Source of the DNA: Microbulbifer sp. YPW16
GTDB lineage: Bacteria > Pseudomonadota > Gammaproteobacteria > Pseudomonadales > Cellvibrionaceae
Reading direction: 5' to 3'
DNA: 64,000 nucleotides
NCBI RefSeq assembly: GCF_021290385.1
Contig: NZ_CP089928.1
Span: 1,100,501 to 1,164,500 of the forward strand
The notes under the pieces are model-generated. The model saw only the letters and a program-made list of their open reading frames with translations, had not been told where the DNA came from and did no database searches. Numbering within the stretch: the stretch's first letter is position 1; each line of letters begins with the position of its first letter. Below, piece by piece: positions 19,685 through 28,584 of this stretch. The translations under genes were made by a program, and so were the position numbers.

Positions 19685-22162
19685 TCAGAACTCATAGCGT
19701 GTCCGCAGGTAGTAGAAACCACCCTCAAACCCGAACGGTGAGAACTGGCTGTACTGGTTGCCAACGCCACCTGCTGCACCGGGGTTCTCCTCCGGGTACT
19801 GGTCAAGCAGGTTCTGGGCACCAAGTATGACGGAAGCCTGGTCGGTAAAGGCGTAGGATACCTCGGCATCCATCAGCACCTCGCCACTGTAAACCTGTCC
19901 GTCCTCGGAATCGAACCAGTCGTCATACGAACTCACCCGCGCAAGGAAGCCCCAGCTACCCACAGCGGTATTGCTAGACAGTGTCCAGCGGCTTTCCGGC
20001 AGGCCCTCCTCAAGTTCACGGATGCGTGTTGCATCAATGGTTTCAGGAGAGAACTGGTCCACCTCGGTCTGGGTCTGGTTGTAGGCCAGGCTGATATCGG
20101 TATTGTCACCAACCATGTCAGTGCTGTAGGTCGCGACAATGTCCACACCAGTGGTGGTGGTATCGAAATCATTGGTGAAGAAACGGAAGTTCTGCAGGTT
20201 GGCTGCACTGGTCACACCGGATGCCACCAGGCTATCCACTTCTGCCTCAGTCAGGGAGTACAACTGGGACGGGGCAATGCGGTCCTCAACCTCAATGTTG
20301 AAGTAATCCACCGTGATATCGATGGCCCCGACCGTAAAGACGGCGCCCAGTGTCCAGTTGGTGGACTTCTCCGGATCCAGCGCCTCACCACCACGCAGCA
20401 GTGCCACCGGGTTGGTGGAGGGGATGGTGCCGTTGTTCACCAGGTCATTCAGGGCCAGGTCGAACTCTGTGGAAACATTGAACGCGTTTGACTGCCCCGG
20501 CGTGGGCGCCCGGAAACCTGTGCTCCAGGAACCGCGCAGGGCAAAGCTGTCGGTGATATCAAGGTTGGTCGCCAGCTTGCCGTTGGTAGTGGTGCCGAAG
20601 TCCTCGAAGTCCTCGACCCGTAGCGCCAGGCCCACCAGCCAGCCCTCGGTAACATCTGCTTCCAGGTCAACATAAGTAGCGTAGTTGGAGCGGCTCCACT
20701 GCCCGCCGGCCAGCGGACCAAAGCCGGGGAAGCCGTTGGATGCAGCACTGAAGCCCTGTGATGCCAGCGGACCGATTTCATAAGAAGGCTGGTCACCGGT
20801 GGTAATTTCAAAGGTCTCATCGCGCCATTCGAGGCCGGTGGCCACACTCAGCTCGGAGGCGAAGCCCACGTCATACCCCTTGACGAAGTCCAAGTTAAAG
20901 TTCTTTTCCAGCTGGGTATAGGCACCCGGATTGAAAGCCGTCGGTGTCTGCGGACCCAGGGAAGCATTTACCGTGTTGTAGATAAAGAAGTCCACATCGT
21001 TATAACCGAGGCCGGCGCTGACATCGTACGCCCAGCCATTGGCCAGTTCACCGCGCACGCCGGTAACCCCGGACAGGTCAGTCACTTCACCGCCAAAACG
21101 CGGGGTGAAGCCGCCCGGGAAAATCTCCTGGAAGGAGAAGCACTCGGCGCTGGAGAGCGCATCCGCATGACTGAAGCCCGCACAGCTGTCCAGGCCGTTA
21201 CTGGGATCCAGGTCACCGATCAACGGGTCAGCACCATTGGCGAAGACCGCGCTACGGGTCTCGGGGTTCCGGAAATAGAAGCCGCCGTCAACTGTCTTGG
21301 TGCCATAATTACCGAACGCATAGAATTCCTTGCCACCGCCCAGCTCGACACCCATGTTGACTACGGTTTTCAGGTCATCGCTGATTTCCGGGCGACCCCA
21401 AACCTGTGCCGGGTCTGCCACCTCCGTATTACCTGCGGCGATCAAGGCCGCGGCGTCATCGCGCTGGACACTGCGATCGGTATCCTCCTGGGCACCGAAC
21501 TCGAAACTCACATTGGCAAAACCCTGGGATGTAAACGGCATACCGTAATTGCCGGAGACCGTATACTGGCGGCCATCGCCCTCATAGAACTGGCCCGCCT
21601 TGACCTCGACGCTGCCCCCATCGGGCGAATCCTTGAGCTCGAAGTTGATCACACCGGCAATGGCATCCGAGCCGTACTGGGCGGCTGCGCCGTCACGCAG
21701 TACTTCTACCTGCTGCAGGGCAATGGCGGGAATCTGGGAGATATCCGGGCCCTGGGCACCATCGGAAACACCGTTGCCCAGCCAGGCGATCACGGCTGCA
21801 CGGTGACGGCGTTTGCCGTTTACCAGGACCAGGGTGTGGTCGGGAGCCAGTCCACGCAGGTTGGCCGGGCGTACCAGGCTGGCGGCGTCACTGATGGGCT
21901 GGGTATTGACGTTGTATGAGGGAACCACGTTGCGGAGTAGCGAATTCAGGTCTGAATCACCCTGCTTCATAAAGTCATCGCCACTGATGATATCGATGGG
22001 TACCGCCGAGTCGGTCGCGGTGCGCCCCTCTACACGGGTACCGATGGTAATCACCTCTTCCATCACCCGCGTGTCCGATTGCTGGGCGAAAACGGGACTG
22101 CTCGCGGCGGCAATGGCGGCTGCCAGCAGGGTAGGGGTACTCAGGTTTGTGGTCTTGTTCAT
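19685..22162 (-). CDS. TonB-dependent outer-membrane receptor
   Basis: An 825-residue outer-membrane beta-barrel transporter powered by TonB. The signal peptide ends near SSPVFAQQ (about residue 26). A TonB-box-like EEVITIG follows at about 35-41. The plug domain contains NLRGLAPDHTLVLVNGKRRH, VEVLRDGAAAQYGSDAIAGVINF (split here) and the usual barrel repeats. It ends in RTRYEF with the terminal aromatic residue needed for barrel assembly. The substrate cannot be read from sequence. Next to a secreted chitinase, an oligosaccharide is a reasonable guess, and this subtype is common in marine polysaccharide degraders. It is transcribed away from the chitinase across a 629-bp gap. Confidence 0.93.
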   Translation of the reverse strand: MNKTTNLSTPTLLAAAIAAASSPVFAQQSDTRVMEEVITIGTRVEGRTATDSAVPIDIISGDDFMKQGDSDLNSLLRNVVPSYNVNTQPISDAASLVRPANLRGLAPDHTLVLVNGKRRHRAAVIAWLGNGVSDGAQGPDISQIPAIALQQVEVLRDGAAAQYGSDAIAGVINFELKDSPDGGSVEVKAGQFYEGDGRQYTVSGNYGMPFTSQGFANVSFEFGAQEDTDRSVQRDDAAALIAAGNTEVADPAQVWGRPEISDDLKTVVNMGVELGGGKEFYAFGNYGTKTVDGGFYFRNPETRSAVFANGADPLIGDLDPSNGLDSCAGFSHADALSSAECFSFQEIFPGGFTPRFGGEVTDLSGVTGVRGELANGWAYDVSAGLGYNDVDFFIYNTVNASLGPQTPTAFNPGAYTQLEKNFNLDFVKGYDVGFASELSVATGLEWRDETFEITTGDQPSYEIGPLASQGFSAASNGFPGFGPLAGGQWSRSNYATYVDLEADVTEGWLVGLALRVEDFEDFGTTTNGKLATNLDITDSFALRGSWSTGFRAPTPGQSNAFNVSTEFDLALNDLVNNGTIPSTNPVALLRGGEALDPEKSTNWTLGAVFTVGAIDITVDYFNIEVEDRIAPSQLYSLTEAEVDSLVASGVTSAANLQNFRFFTNDFDTTTTGVDIVATYSTDMVGDNTDISLAYNQTQTEVDQFSPETIDATRIRELEEGLPESRWTLSSNTAVGSWGFLARVSSYDDWFDSEDGQVYSGEVLMDAEVSYAFTDQASVILGAQNLLDQYPEENPGAAGGVGNQYSQFSPFGFEGGFYYLRTRYEF

Positions 22163-22791
22163 AGGAGCTTCCGTAAGTTTTTATTGTGGACAATGCGCCC
22201 CGGCGCATCGCGTGAGAGTCCGCCAATGGCAAATGCAAAAAGCATGACAATTCATCACAGTTGCGCACATCCGATATGCCTCTGGAAAGCGCCCCCTGCT
22301 CTCTGTTGCCATCGGTTTTATCCCGGTTCAACTCTTTCAGTTCCGTCACCGATCCCTTTCCTTGGGGACCCGATGGATACCCATCCGATAGTGCCTGTTT
22401 CTTGTGTACCTCCCGGTTCAACTAATGGAGTTTCCGAGGCTGGCCGGCAACTGTTGCCTGCACCCGGCTTCGCTAGAGTCCAGGCCTCTGTACCGAACAC
22501 CCGCCACGCTCCAGGTCAGGGCGCCCGGCCAATTACCCAGGCCAGCTTGCACATCAATGGATCATTGTATTGACCAACGCGCCTAATCTGGTCCGCCCGG
22601 GTGTGACCCAACTCTCATTAAGCTCCATAAGGCGGCAGAATCCGCGACTATTGCAGTTATCTGACAATTCATCGTTGCCACTCGCGGTTGCGATTGTTAT
22701 TTTGACAGCGGTGTCATTCGGCGGCAGCAGCATCGACCAGCCAGTGATTCATTGGAAGAAGTAATAAAAATAAGATCTCAAGGTGAAAATC
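22163..22791. other. Divergent control region between TonB receptor and chitinase
   Basis: About 630 bp without a supported gene. It contains a hairpin ATGCGCC-CC-GGCGCAT (22193-22208) in the expected leader of the receptor mRNA. It also has a 13-bp perfect direct repeat TCCCGGTTCAACT at 22321-22333 and 22411-22423, and a palindrome GGCAAC-T-GTTGCC (22446-22458). A TTGACA word occurs at 22702-22707 but has no good -10 partner. The short frames here (for example 22570-22764) start on TTG and lack ribosome sites or family features. I read the region as the shared regulatory area of two divergent genes. Confidence 0.5.
22321..22423. repeat. 13-bp direct repeat pair, 90-bp period
   Basis: TCCCGGTTCAACT occurs identically at 22321-22333 and 22411-22423, in the non-coding gap between two divergent genes. 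Two exact 13-mers this close are unlikely by chance, but the role (operator half-sites or a duplication remnant) is unknown. Confidence 0.5.
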
Positions 22792-25700
22792 ATGCACAAG
22801 CCAATCGCGCTCGGCGCCCTCGCCGCAGCCATGCTCGGGGCGGGACACGCCCATGCCGTGGACTGTTCCAGCCTCCCCGACTGGGATGCCGCCACTGCCT
22901 ACGTGGGTGGCGACCAGGTCCAGCACAACAGCAATGCCTACGAGGCCAACTGGTGGACCCGGAACCAGGATCCCGAACTCTTCTCTGACGCCTACCAGGA
23001 ATGGTCGCTGCTCGGGGCCTGTGACGGCACCATCGATCCCCTGCCGGTGGGTTCGATAACCTCGCCGACGACCGGTTCTGTCTTCAGCGAAAATGACAGC
23101 GTTATCATTTCCGTGGATGCCAGCGATGACCAACAGGTGGTCGTGGTGGAGTTCTATGTGGATGGCAGCCTGGTGGCATCGGATACCAGCGCCCCCTACT
23201 CCACCACCTGGTCCGCGGTGGCAGGCTCGCCGGTACTCAGCGCCCGCATCGAGGACAATGCCGGGCAGGACATTCTCACCGACGATGTCGTCATCACAGT
23301 CGAGAGCGGCGGCCCGCAACCGCCCTCAGTCAGCCTGAGTGAGCCGCTGGATGGCAGCAGCTTTACCACCGGCGACAGCGTCACCATTGCCGCCTCGGCC
23401 TCAGACAGCGATGGTTCCGTCAGTGCCGTGGAGTTCTTCGTCGATGGCAACAGCATCGGCAGCGACACCAGCGCCCCATTCTCCGCCAGCTGGACCGCCA
23501 CTGCCGGCAGCCACACCATTACGGCTACCGCCACCGATAATGATGGCCAGTCCAGCGACTCGGCGCCGGTCACCATCAGCGCAACCGACGCAGACTACAA
23601 GCCCACCGTCACGCTGGACTCGCCCGCCGCGGGCAGTACGTTTAATGAAGGGGTGACAGTTAGCCTGGCCGCTACCGCCAGTGACGCCGAGGGCGATGTT
23701 GCGCGGGTGGAGTTCTTTGTCACCGGCCAGGAAGTGGGCGAGGACAGCAGCGCTCCCTTCGCCGTGGAATGGACCGCAGTTGCCGGCACCGCGTCGGTCT
23801 ATGCCCGGGCATACGACAGCGCCGGCCAGTGGACCGATTCCGCCCCGGTCTCCATTACCGTCAACGGCGAGCCGGTGGTTACTGACCATCCCTGCCGACC
23901 CGATGGGCTCTTCACCACTCCCGGCACCGCACCGGACTACTGCGATGTTTACACCGCAACCGGCCACGAAGCCATGGGTACCGATCACCCGCGCCGGATC
24001 ATCGGCTACTTCACCAGCTGGCGAAACGGCGCCAATGGCCAGCCCAGCTACCTGGTGGACGATATCCCATGGGACAAGATCACCCATATCAACTATGCGT
24101 TCGCCCACATCGATGACAATAACCAGGTATCCGTGGGCAACACAGCCAACCCGGACAATCCCGCGACCGGCATGACCTGGCCGGGTGTCGAGGGCGCTGA
24201 GATGGATCCGGAGTTTGCCTACCAGGGCCATTTCAACCTGCTGAGCAAGTTCAAGAAGCAGCACCCGCAGGTGAAAACCCTGATCTCCGTCGGTGGCTGG
24301 GCCGAGACCGGTGGCTATTTCAATGAGTTCGGCGACCGGGTCGACAACGGTGGATTCTATACCATGACCACCAATGCGGACGGGACCATCAACCACGCCG
24401 GTATTGAGACCTTTGCCAACTCGGCGGTGGAGTTTATCCGCGAGTATGGCTTCGACGGCGTGGATATCGATTACGAGTATCCCACATCCATGAACGACGC
24501 CGGCAACCCGCTGGATTTCGGCGTGGCCAACCCCCTGCGCGGCTCACTGATGGAATCCTATGTGGAGCTGATGCGTGTACTCAGGCAGAAGCTGGATATC
24601 GCCGGAGAACAGGATGACACCCACTACCTGCTGACTATCGCCTCACCCTCGTCCGGCTACCTGCTGCGCGGTATGGAAACCATGCCGATCACCCAGTACC
24701 TGGATTACGTCAATATCATGACCTATGACCTGCACGGGGCCTGGAACGAGTACGTGGGCCACAATTCTGCGCTGTTCGATAACGGCAATGACCCGGAACT
24801 GGCCGCTGCCAGTGTATACAGTACCTCGCAGTATGGCGGGATCGGCTACCTGAATATCGACTGGGCGGTGAAATACTTCCGCGGCTCCATGTCGCCGGGA
24901 CGGATCAATATCGGTATCCCCTACTACACCCGTGGCTGGCAGGGTGTCACCGGTGGCAACAATGGCCTGGGCGGCACAGCGGCACTGCCCGACCAGACGC
25001 AATGTCCCGAGGGAACCGGTGGTGCGGCCGATTGCGGTTACGGTGCACTGGGTATCGATAACCTCTGGCATGACCTGGACGAGAACGGCAACGAGATGGG
25101 CGCCGGCTCCAACCCCATGTGGCATGCCAGGAACCTGGAAAACGGTATCCAGGGCAGTTACCTCGACGACTACGGCCTGGATCCCGCCAACAATCCGGCA
25201 GACGCGCTGGTGGGCACCTACGTGCGCAATTATGACAGTGTGTCCGAGGCACCCTGGCTGTGGAACGACACCAAGGATGTATTCCTCTCCACCGAGGACG
25301 AGGAATCCATGGAAGCCAAGGTGCTGTATGTGATCGACCAGGGTGTCGGCGGCATAATGTTCTGGGAGCTGGCTGGTGACTATGACTGGGATGCGGCCAC
25401 TGGCGAGTACTTTATGGGCGACACCCTCACCACCCTCGCCTACGACCGCTTTGCCAACGCGGCTCCCTACCGGGAACTGCGCAGCGATCGCCCGCTGCCT
25501 GCGGAAGCACTGGATATCAGTATGGAAGTCACCGGCTTCAAGCTGGGTGACCAGAACTACCCGCTGAACCCACAGCTGGTGATCACCAACAACACGGGCG
25601 GAACCCTCCCAGGTGGCACCGTATTCGAGTTCGATATGCCCACGGCAACCTCCAACATCATCACCGACCAGAGTGGTGCCGGCCTGGAGGTTATCGAGGA

Positions 25701-26151
25701 CGGCGCGAACCCCGGTGGCGGTAATGTGGGCGGGCTGGAAAACGAGTTCCATCGCGTGCGTTTTTCACTACCCAGCTGGCAGAGCCTGGCCGATGGTGAG
25801 AGCTGGGAGCTCACCCTGAATTATTACCTGCCGGTATCCGGGCCCCAGGCGTACACCGCGACGTTTAACGGCACTACCTACGCACTGGCCTTCGAGTACC
25901 CGGACCTGCCGCTGGGCACTGTCAGTAGCGGTGGCAGTAGTGACGATGGTGGCAGTGGCGGTGACAGCTGCGCCGATGCCGGTGTGGCCACCAGCGGGCT
26001 GGTGACCTACCCGGATTGGCCGGACAGTGACCATGCCAATGGCGGTGACCGGATCATTCATAACGACAGTGTTTACGAGGCAAACTGGTGGACTAATTCC
26101 GAACCCGGCACGGCGGACGGAAGCTGGACTTACCTCTGTAACCTGAACTGA
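22792..26151 (+). CDS. Secreted multidomain chitinase (GH18 with two chitin-binding modules)
   Basis: Endo-type chitinase predicted to be exported and to hydrolyse beta-1,4-linked N-acetylglucosamine polymers outside the cell. The signal peptide ends after AHA at about residue 21. An N-terminal CBM5/12 (DWDAATAYVGGDQV, AYEANWWT) spans about 23-75. Three Ig-like repeats of about 90 residues each, with the recurring phrase VEFFVDG or similar, cover about 82-362. GH18 starts near RIIGYFTSW (about 401) and has the catalytic motif FDGVDIDYEYP, with the acid Glu at about 562; MTYDLHGAW follows. A C-terminal beta-sandwich (about 895-1042), a Ser/Gly/Asp linker and a second CBM5-type module (DRIIHNDSVYEANWWT) complete it. 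ATG 22792 has AAGG 8 nt upstream; the in-frame GTG at 22783 overlaps that site. Length 1119. Confidence 0.95.
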   Translation: MHKPIALGALAAAMLGAGHAHAVDCSSLPDWDAATAYVGGDQVQHNSNAYEANWWTRNQDPELFSDAYQEWSLLGACDGTIDPLPVGSITSPTTGSVFSENDSVIISVDASDDQQVVVVEFYVDGSLVASDTSAPYSTTWSAVAGSPVLSARIEDNAGQDILTDDVVITVESGGPQPPSVSLSEPLDGSSFTTGDSVTIAASASDSDGSVSAVEFFVDGNSIGSDTSAPFSASWTATAGSHTITATATDNDGQSSDSAPVTISATDADYKPTVTLDSPAAGSTFNEGVTVSLAATASDAEGDVARVEFFVTGQEVGEDSSAPFAVEWTAVAGTASVYARAYDSAGQWTDSAPVSITVNGEPVVTDHPCRPDGLFTTPGTAPDYCDVYTATGHEAMGTDHPRRIIGYFTSWRNGANGQPSYLVDDIPWDKITHINYAFAHIDDNNQVSVGNTANPDNPATGMTWPGVEGAEMDPEFAYQGHFNLLSKFKKQHPQVKTLISVGGWAETGGYFNEFGDRVDNGGFYTMTTNADGTINHAGIETFANSAVEFIREYGFDGVDIDYEYPTSMNDAGNPLDFGVANPLRGSLMESYVELMRVLRQKLDIAGEQDDTHYLLTIASPSSGYLLRGMETMPITQYLDYVNIMTYDLHGAWNEYVGHNSALFDNGNDPELAAASVYSTSQYGGIGYLNIDWAVKYFRGSMSPGRINIGIPYYTRGWQGVTGGNNGLGGTAALPDQTQCPEGTGGAADCGYGALGIDNLWHDLDENGNEMGAGSNPMWHARNLENGIQGSYLDDYGLDPANNPADALVGTYVRNYDSVSEAPWLWNDTKDVFLSTEDEESMEAKVLYVIDQGVGGIMFWELAGDYDWDAATGEYFMGDTLTTLAYDRFANAAPYRELRSDRPLPAEALDISMEVTGFKLGDQNYPLNPQLVITNNTGGTLPGGTVFEFDMPTATSNIITDQSGAGLEVIEDGANPGGGNVGGLENEFHRVRFSLPSWQSLADGESWELTLNYYLPVSGPQAYTATFNGTTYALAFEYPDLPLGTVSSGGSSDDGGSGGDSCADAGVATSGLVTYPDWPDSDHANGGDRIIHNDSVYEANWWTNSEPGTADGSWTYLCNLN

Positions 26152-26309
26152 TTGGCAGGGGGCGACTCACCGCCCCAATAAAGGGCCGTGTGGGAAGTTC
26201 GGTCACAGGGAAGCCCGGCGTATTGCGGACGCGAACTGTGACATAACTTCCCCAATGGCCGACTGATATTCTCTCTGTGGTTGTTGTATAGGACTCATCT
26301 CCTATCTTT

Positions 26310-26333
26310 GCCCCGGCCAGCCGGGGCTTTTTT
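26310..26333 (+). terminator. Intrinsic terminator downstream of the chitinase
   Basis: The stem GCCCCGG/CCGGGGC (26310-26316, 26321-26327) with loop CCAG is followed by six T. It lies 158 nt after the chitinase stop. A second small inverted repeat, ATAGGA-N6-TCCTAT (26288-26305), sits just upstream, so the end of the transcript carries two stacked hairpins. Confidence 0.88.
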
Positions 26334-26426
26334 CATTGCGCTGATCGATGCTCGTTCCTGGAGCGCGGGACGCGCGGTAGAAAGCTGGATAAAACGATAA
26401 ACAGAATGGAAGGAAAGAAAATAAAG

Positions 26427-27329
26427 ATGAAGCTGCGTTATCTTCCACTACTAGCCCTGCTGACTGCGTGTACACCGGAACCTCCCCGGGAACCCGGGAT
26501 TCTTTTCGACGACTTTAGTTACGATACTGTAGACAGCCTGCTCGAAAACGGATGGCGTTTCCGCACCCAGCGCGGTCACCCGGGTGTGAACGGCGCACGC
26601 TGGTCCGGCGACGGAATCTCATTCTTTGCCGATCCCGACAACGCCGACAACACATTACTGCGCATGACTTCCTTTACCGATGGCACCGGCGAGAATACCC
26701 GGCACACCCAGTTCTGCCACCAGCGCAAATACCGCGAGGGTACTTACGCTGCCAGGGTTTTCTTCCGTGATGAGCCAACCAGCGGGCCGGATGGAGACCA
26801 GATTATCGAGACTTTCTACACCATCAGCCCCCTCGAAGCCCCCATGGACCCCGACTACAGTGAAATGGACTTCGAGTACCTGGCCAACGGTGGCTGGGGG
26901 GAGGAGGACCACGGCCTGTTCGCCACCAGCTGGGAGACCTTCAAGCTGGATCCCTTCGTCAAGGACAATGAGTACACGGTAAAACAGGGCAGCTTTGCCG
27001 GCTGGCATACCCTGGTGTTGCAGGTAGCAGATGAGCGCGTACGCTATTTTGTCGACGGCAGGCAATTCGCAGAGCACAGCGAGCACGTGTACCCGGAAGA
27101 ACCCATGTCGGTCAATTTCAATCTCTGGTTCACCCAGGAAGGCCTGATCGATTCCAGCGAATGGCGGGTTTACCAGCAGGACGTGGACTGGGTCTACCAT
27201 ATCGCCGACCGGGTCCTGAGCCCGGCAGAAGTGGAACAGGCAGTGGGCGAGATGCGCTCACAGCAGGTCGCCTACCGGGATACCGTACCGCCATGGACAC
27301 CGGAGCTGGATTCCCCCTGCGGACTGTAA
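26427..27329 (+). CDS. GH16-like glycanase lipoprotein
   Basis: A 300-residue predicted lipoprotein: MKLRYLPLLALLTAC has a lipobox ending at Cys15. The body resembles the concanavalin-like beta-sandwich of glycoside hydrolase family 16. The candidate catalytic motif is SEMDFEYL, with E146, D148 and E150 in the ExDxE arrangement. Later GWHTLVLQVADERVRYFVDG matches the usual GH16 strand pair, and FNLWFTQEG follows. Overall identity to known beta-glucanases or agarases looks low by eye, so the substrate is open. ATG 26427 has AAGGAAAG 9 nt upstream and is preferred over ATG 26406. It lies between a chitinase terminator and a NagX-like gene on the same strand. Confidence 0.72.
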   Translation: MKLRYLPLLALLTACTPEPPREPGILFDDFSYDTVDSLLENGWRFRTQRGHPGVNGARWSGDGISFFADPDNADNTLLRMTSFTDGTGENTRHTQFCHQRKYREGTYAARVFFRDEPTSGPDGDQIIETFYTISPLEAPMDPDYSEMDFEYLANGGWGEEDHGLFATSWETFKLDPFVKDNEYTVKQGSFAGWHTLVLQVADERVRYFVDGRQFAEHSEHVYPEEPMSVNFNLWFTQEGLIDSSEWRVYQQDVDWVYHIADRVLSPAEVEQAVGEMRSQQVAYRDTVPPWTPELDSPCGL

Positions 27330-27395
27330 AAATTTCTATCACACCCTGTAGGGTCAGTGCATCGCGGCGAGATTCGACCTGGTATTTTCCGGTAT

Positions 27396-27422
27396 ATTCG
27401 CGGCCATGGGCCGCTCCTACAG
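27396..27422. repeat. REP-like palindromic element
   Basis: Read on the minus strand, this is CTGTAGGAGCGG followed by the perfect palindrome GCGGCC-CAT-GGCCGC and then GAAT. The GTAGGAGCGGCC...GGCCGCGAA layout is that of the REP sequences widespread in Pseudomonas and relatives. It lies between the GH16-like gene and the NagX-like gene, 30 nt before the latter start. I found no second clear copy in this window. Confidence 0.7.
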
Positions 27423-27452
27423 AAAAATGAAGTAACTTTCGAAGCAGTACCC

Positions 27453-28550
27453 ATGACAACCAAAAAACAACGCCTCGCCTCGGTGGATGCCCTGCGCGGA
27501 TTTGACATGTTCTGGATTATCGGTGGCGAGGCCCTGTTCCTGCCACTGCTGGCCATCACCGGCTGGTCGCTGTTCGCTTTTGGTGATGCCCAGATGAAGC
27601 ACTCCCAGTGGCACGGCTTTACCTTTTATGACCTGATCTTTCCCCTGTTTATCTTCCTGTCCGGCGTTACGCTGGGCCTGGCCGGGAAGTCCCTGCGAGG
27701 GCTTCCACTGCATGAGCGCCGCCCGCTGTACCGCAAGGCGCTAAAGCGCCTGCTAGTGCTGGTAATACTGGGCGTTATCTACAACCACGGCTGGGGCACT
27801 GGCATTCCCGCCGATCCGGGAGAAATCCGCTATGCCAGCGTGCTGGCCCGGATCGGTTTTGCCTGGTTTTTTGCCGCCATTATCGCCTGGCACTGTATAC
27901 CACGGACCCAGTACGTTGTGGCTGCGGCCATATTACTGGGTTACTGGCTGCTCCAGGCCACCTCTGGTTCCATGACCCCGGAAGGTTCCATCAATGCATG
28001 GATTGACCAGTGCTGCCTGCCCGGCATTACCTACCAGAATCGCGCTTATGACCCGGAGGGCCTGCTGTCCACGATTCCCGCAGTGGTCAATGCCCTCGCC
28101 GGTGTTTTCGCCGGGCGCTGGCTGAAAAAGCATGCCGGTAATCACCGCCAGATCCTGAAAGGGCTGGTCATCGGAGGTGTTGCCCTGCTGCTGGCAGGCT
28201 ATCTCTGGCACTGGATATACCCGGTAAACAAGGAACTCTGGACCGGCTCCTTCGTGTTCATCACCGTCGGCTGCAGCCTGCTACTGCTGGCAATCTTTTA
28301 CCTGCTGGTGGATGTTTTACGGTGGCACGCATTTACGGTCTTTTTTTCCGTAATCGGTATGAATGCAATCCTGGTTTACCTGGGCACCAGCCTGGTGAAC
28401 TGGGGGTATACCAGCGAGGGTCTGCTTGGTGGTATTGCCAGAGTGCTGCCAGAGGCATGGGGCACTCTGGTCATCGCCTCTGGTGTGATCCTGCTGCAGT
28501 GGCTGGTCCTGCGATGGCTCTACAAACGGGCCATCTTTATCAGCCCGTAA
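27453..28550 (+). CDS. nagX: NagX-like polytopic membrane protein (DUF5009/HGSNAT-like family)
   Basis: A 365-residue inner-membrane protein with about ten hydrophobic segments. The start RLASVDALRGFDMFWIIGG is the hallmark of the DUF5009/HGSNAT-related acyltransferase family. PLFIFLSGVTLGLAGKSL follows in the second helix. In amino-sugar utilisation clusters of Shewanella and Xanthomonas a member of this family is called NagX and is linked to N-acetylglucosamine use, but its chemistry is not firmly known. The position after a chitinase and a GH16-like lipoprotein fits that role. The family places the start at MTTKKQRL (27453); upstream in-frame codons run through a REP-like element and are unlikely to be translated. 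The ribosome site is weak. Confidence 0.82.
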   Translation: MTTKKQRLASVDALRGFDMFWIIGGEALFLPLLAITGWSLFAFGDAQMKHSQWHGFTFYDLIFPLFIFLSGVTLGLAGKSLRGLPLHERRPLYRKALKRLLVLVILGVIYNHGWGTGIPADPGEIRYASVLARIGFAWFFAAIIAWHCIPRTQYVVAAAILLGYWLLQATSGSMTPEGSINAWIDQCCLPGITYQNRAYDPEGLLSTIPAVVNALAGVFAGRWLKKHAGNHRQILKGLVIGGVALLLAGYLWHWIYPVNKELWTGSFVFITVGCSLLLLAIFYLLVDVLRWHAFTVFFSVIGMNAILVYLGTSLVNWGYTSEGLLGGIARVLPEAWGTLVIASGVILLQWLVLRWLYKRAIFISP

Positions 28551-28584
28551 TAAGAGAGACCCGGCACAGGTGGTGGTACAGCAG

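Noticed and set aside
22570-22764. 64-codon frame with a hydrophobic stretch upstream of the chitinase
   Set aside because: It starts on TTG without a ribosome site, and the hydrophobic patch is short. It was kept as non-coding control region.
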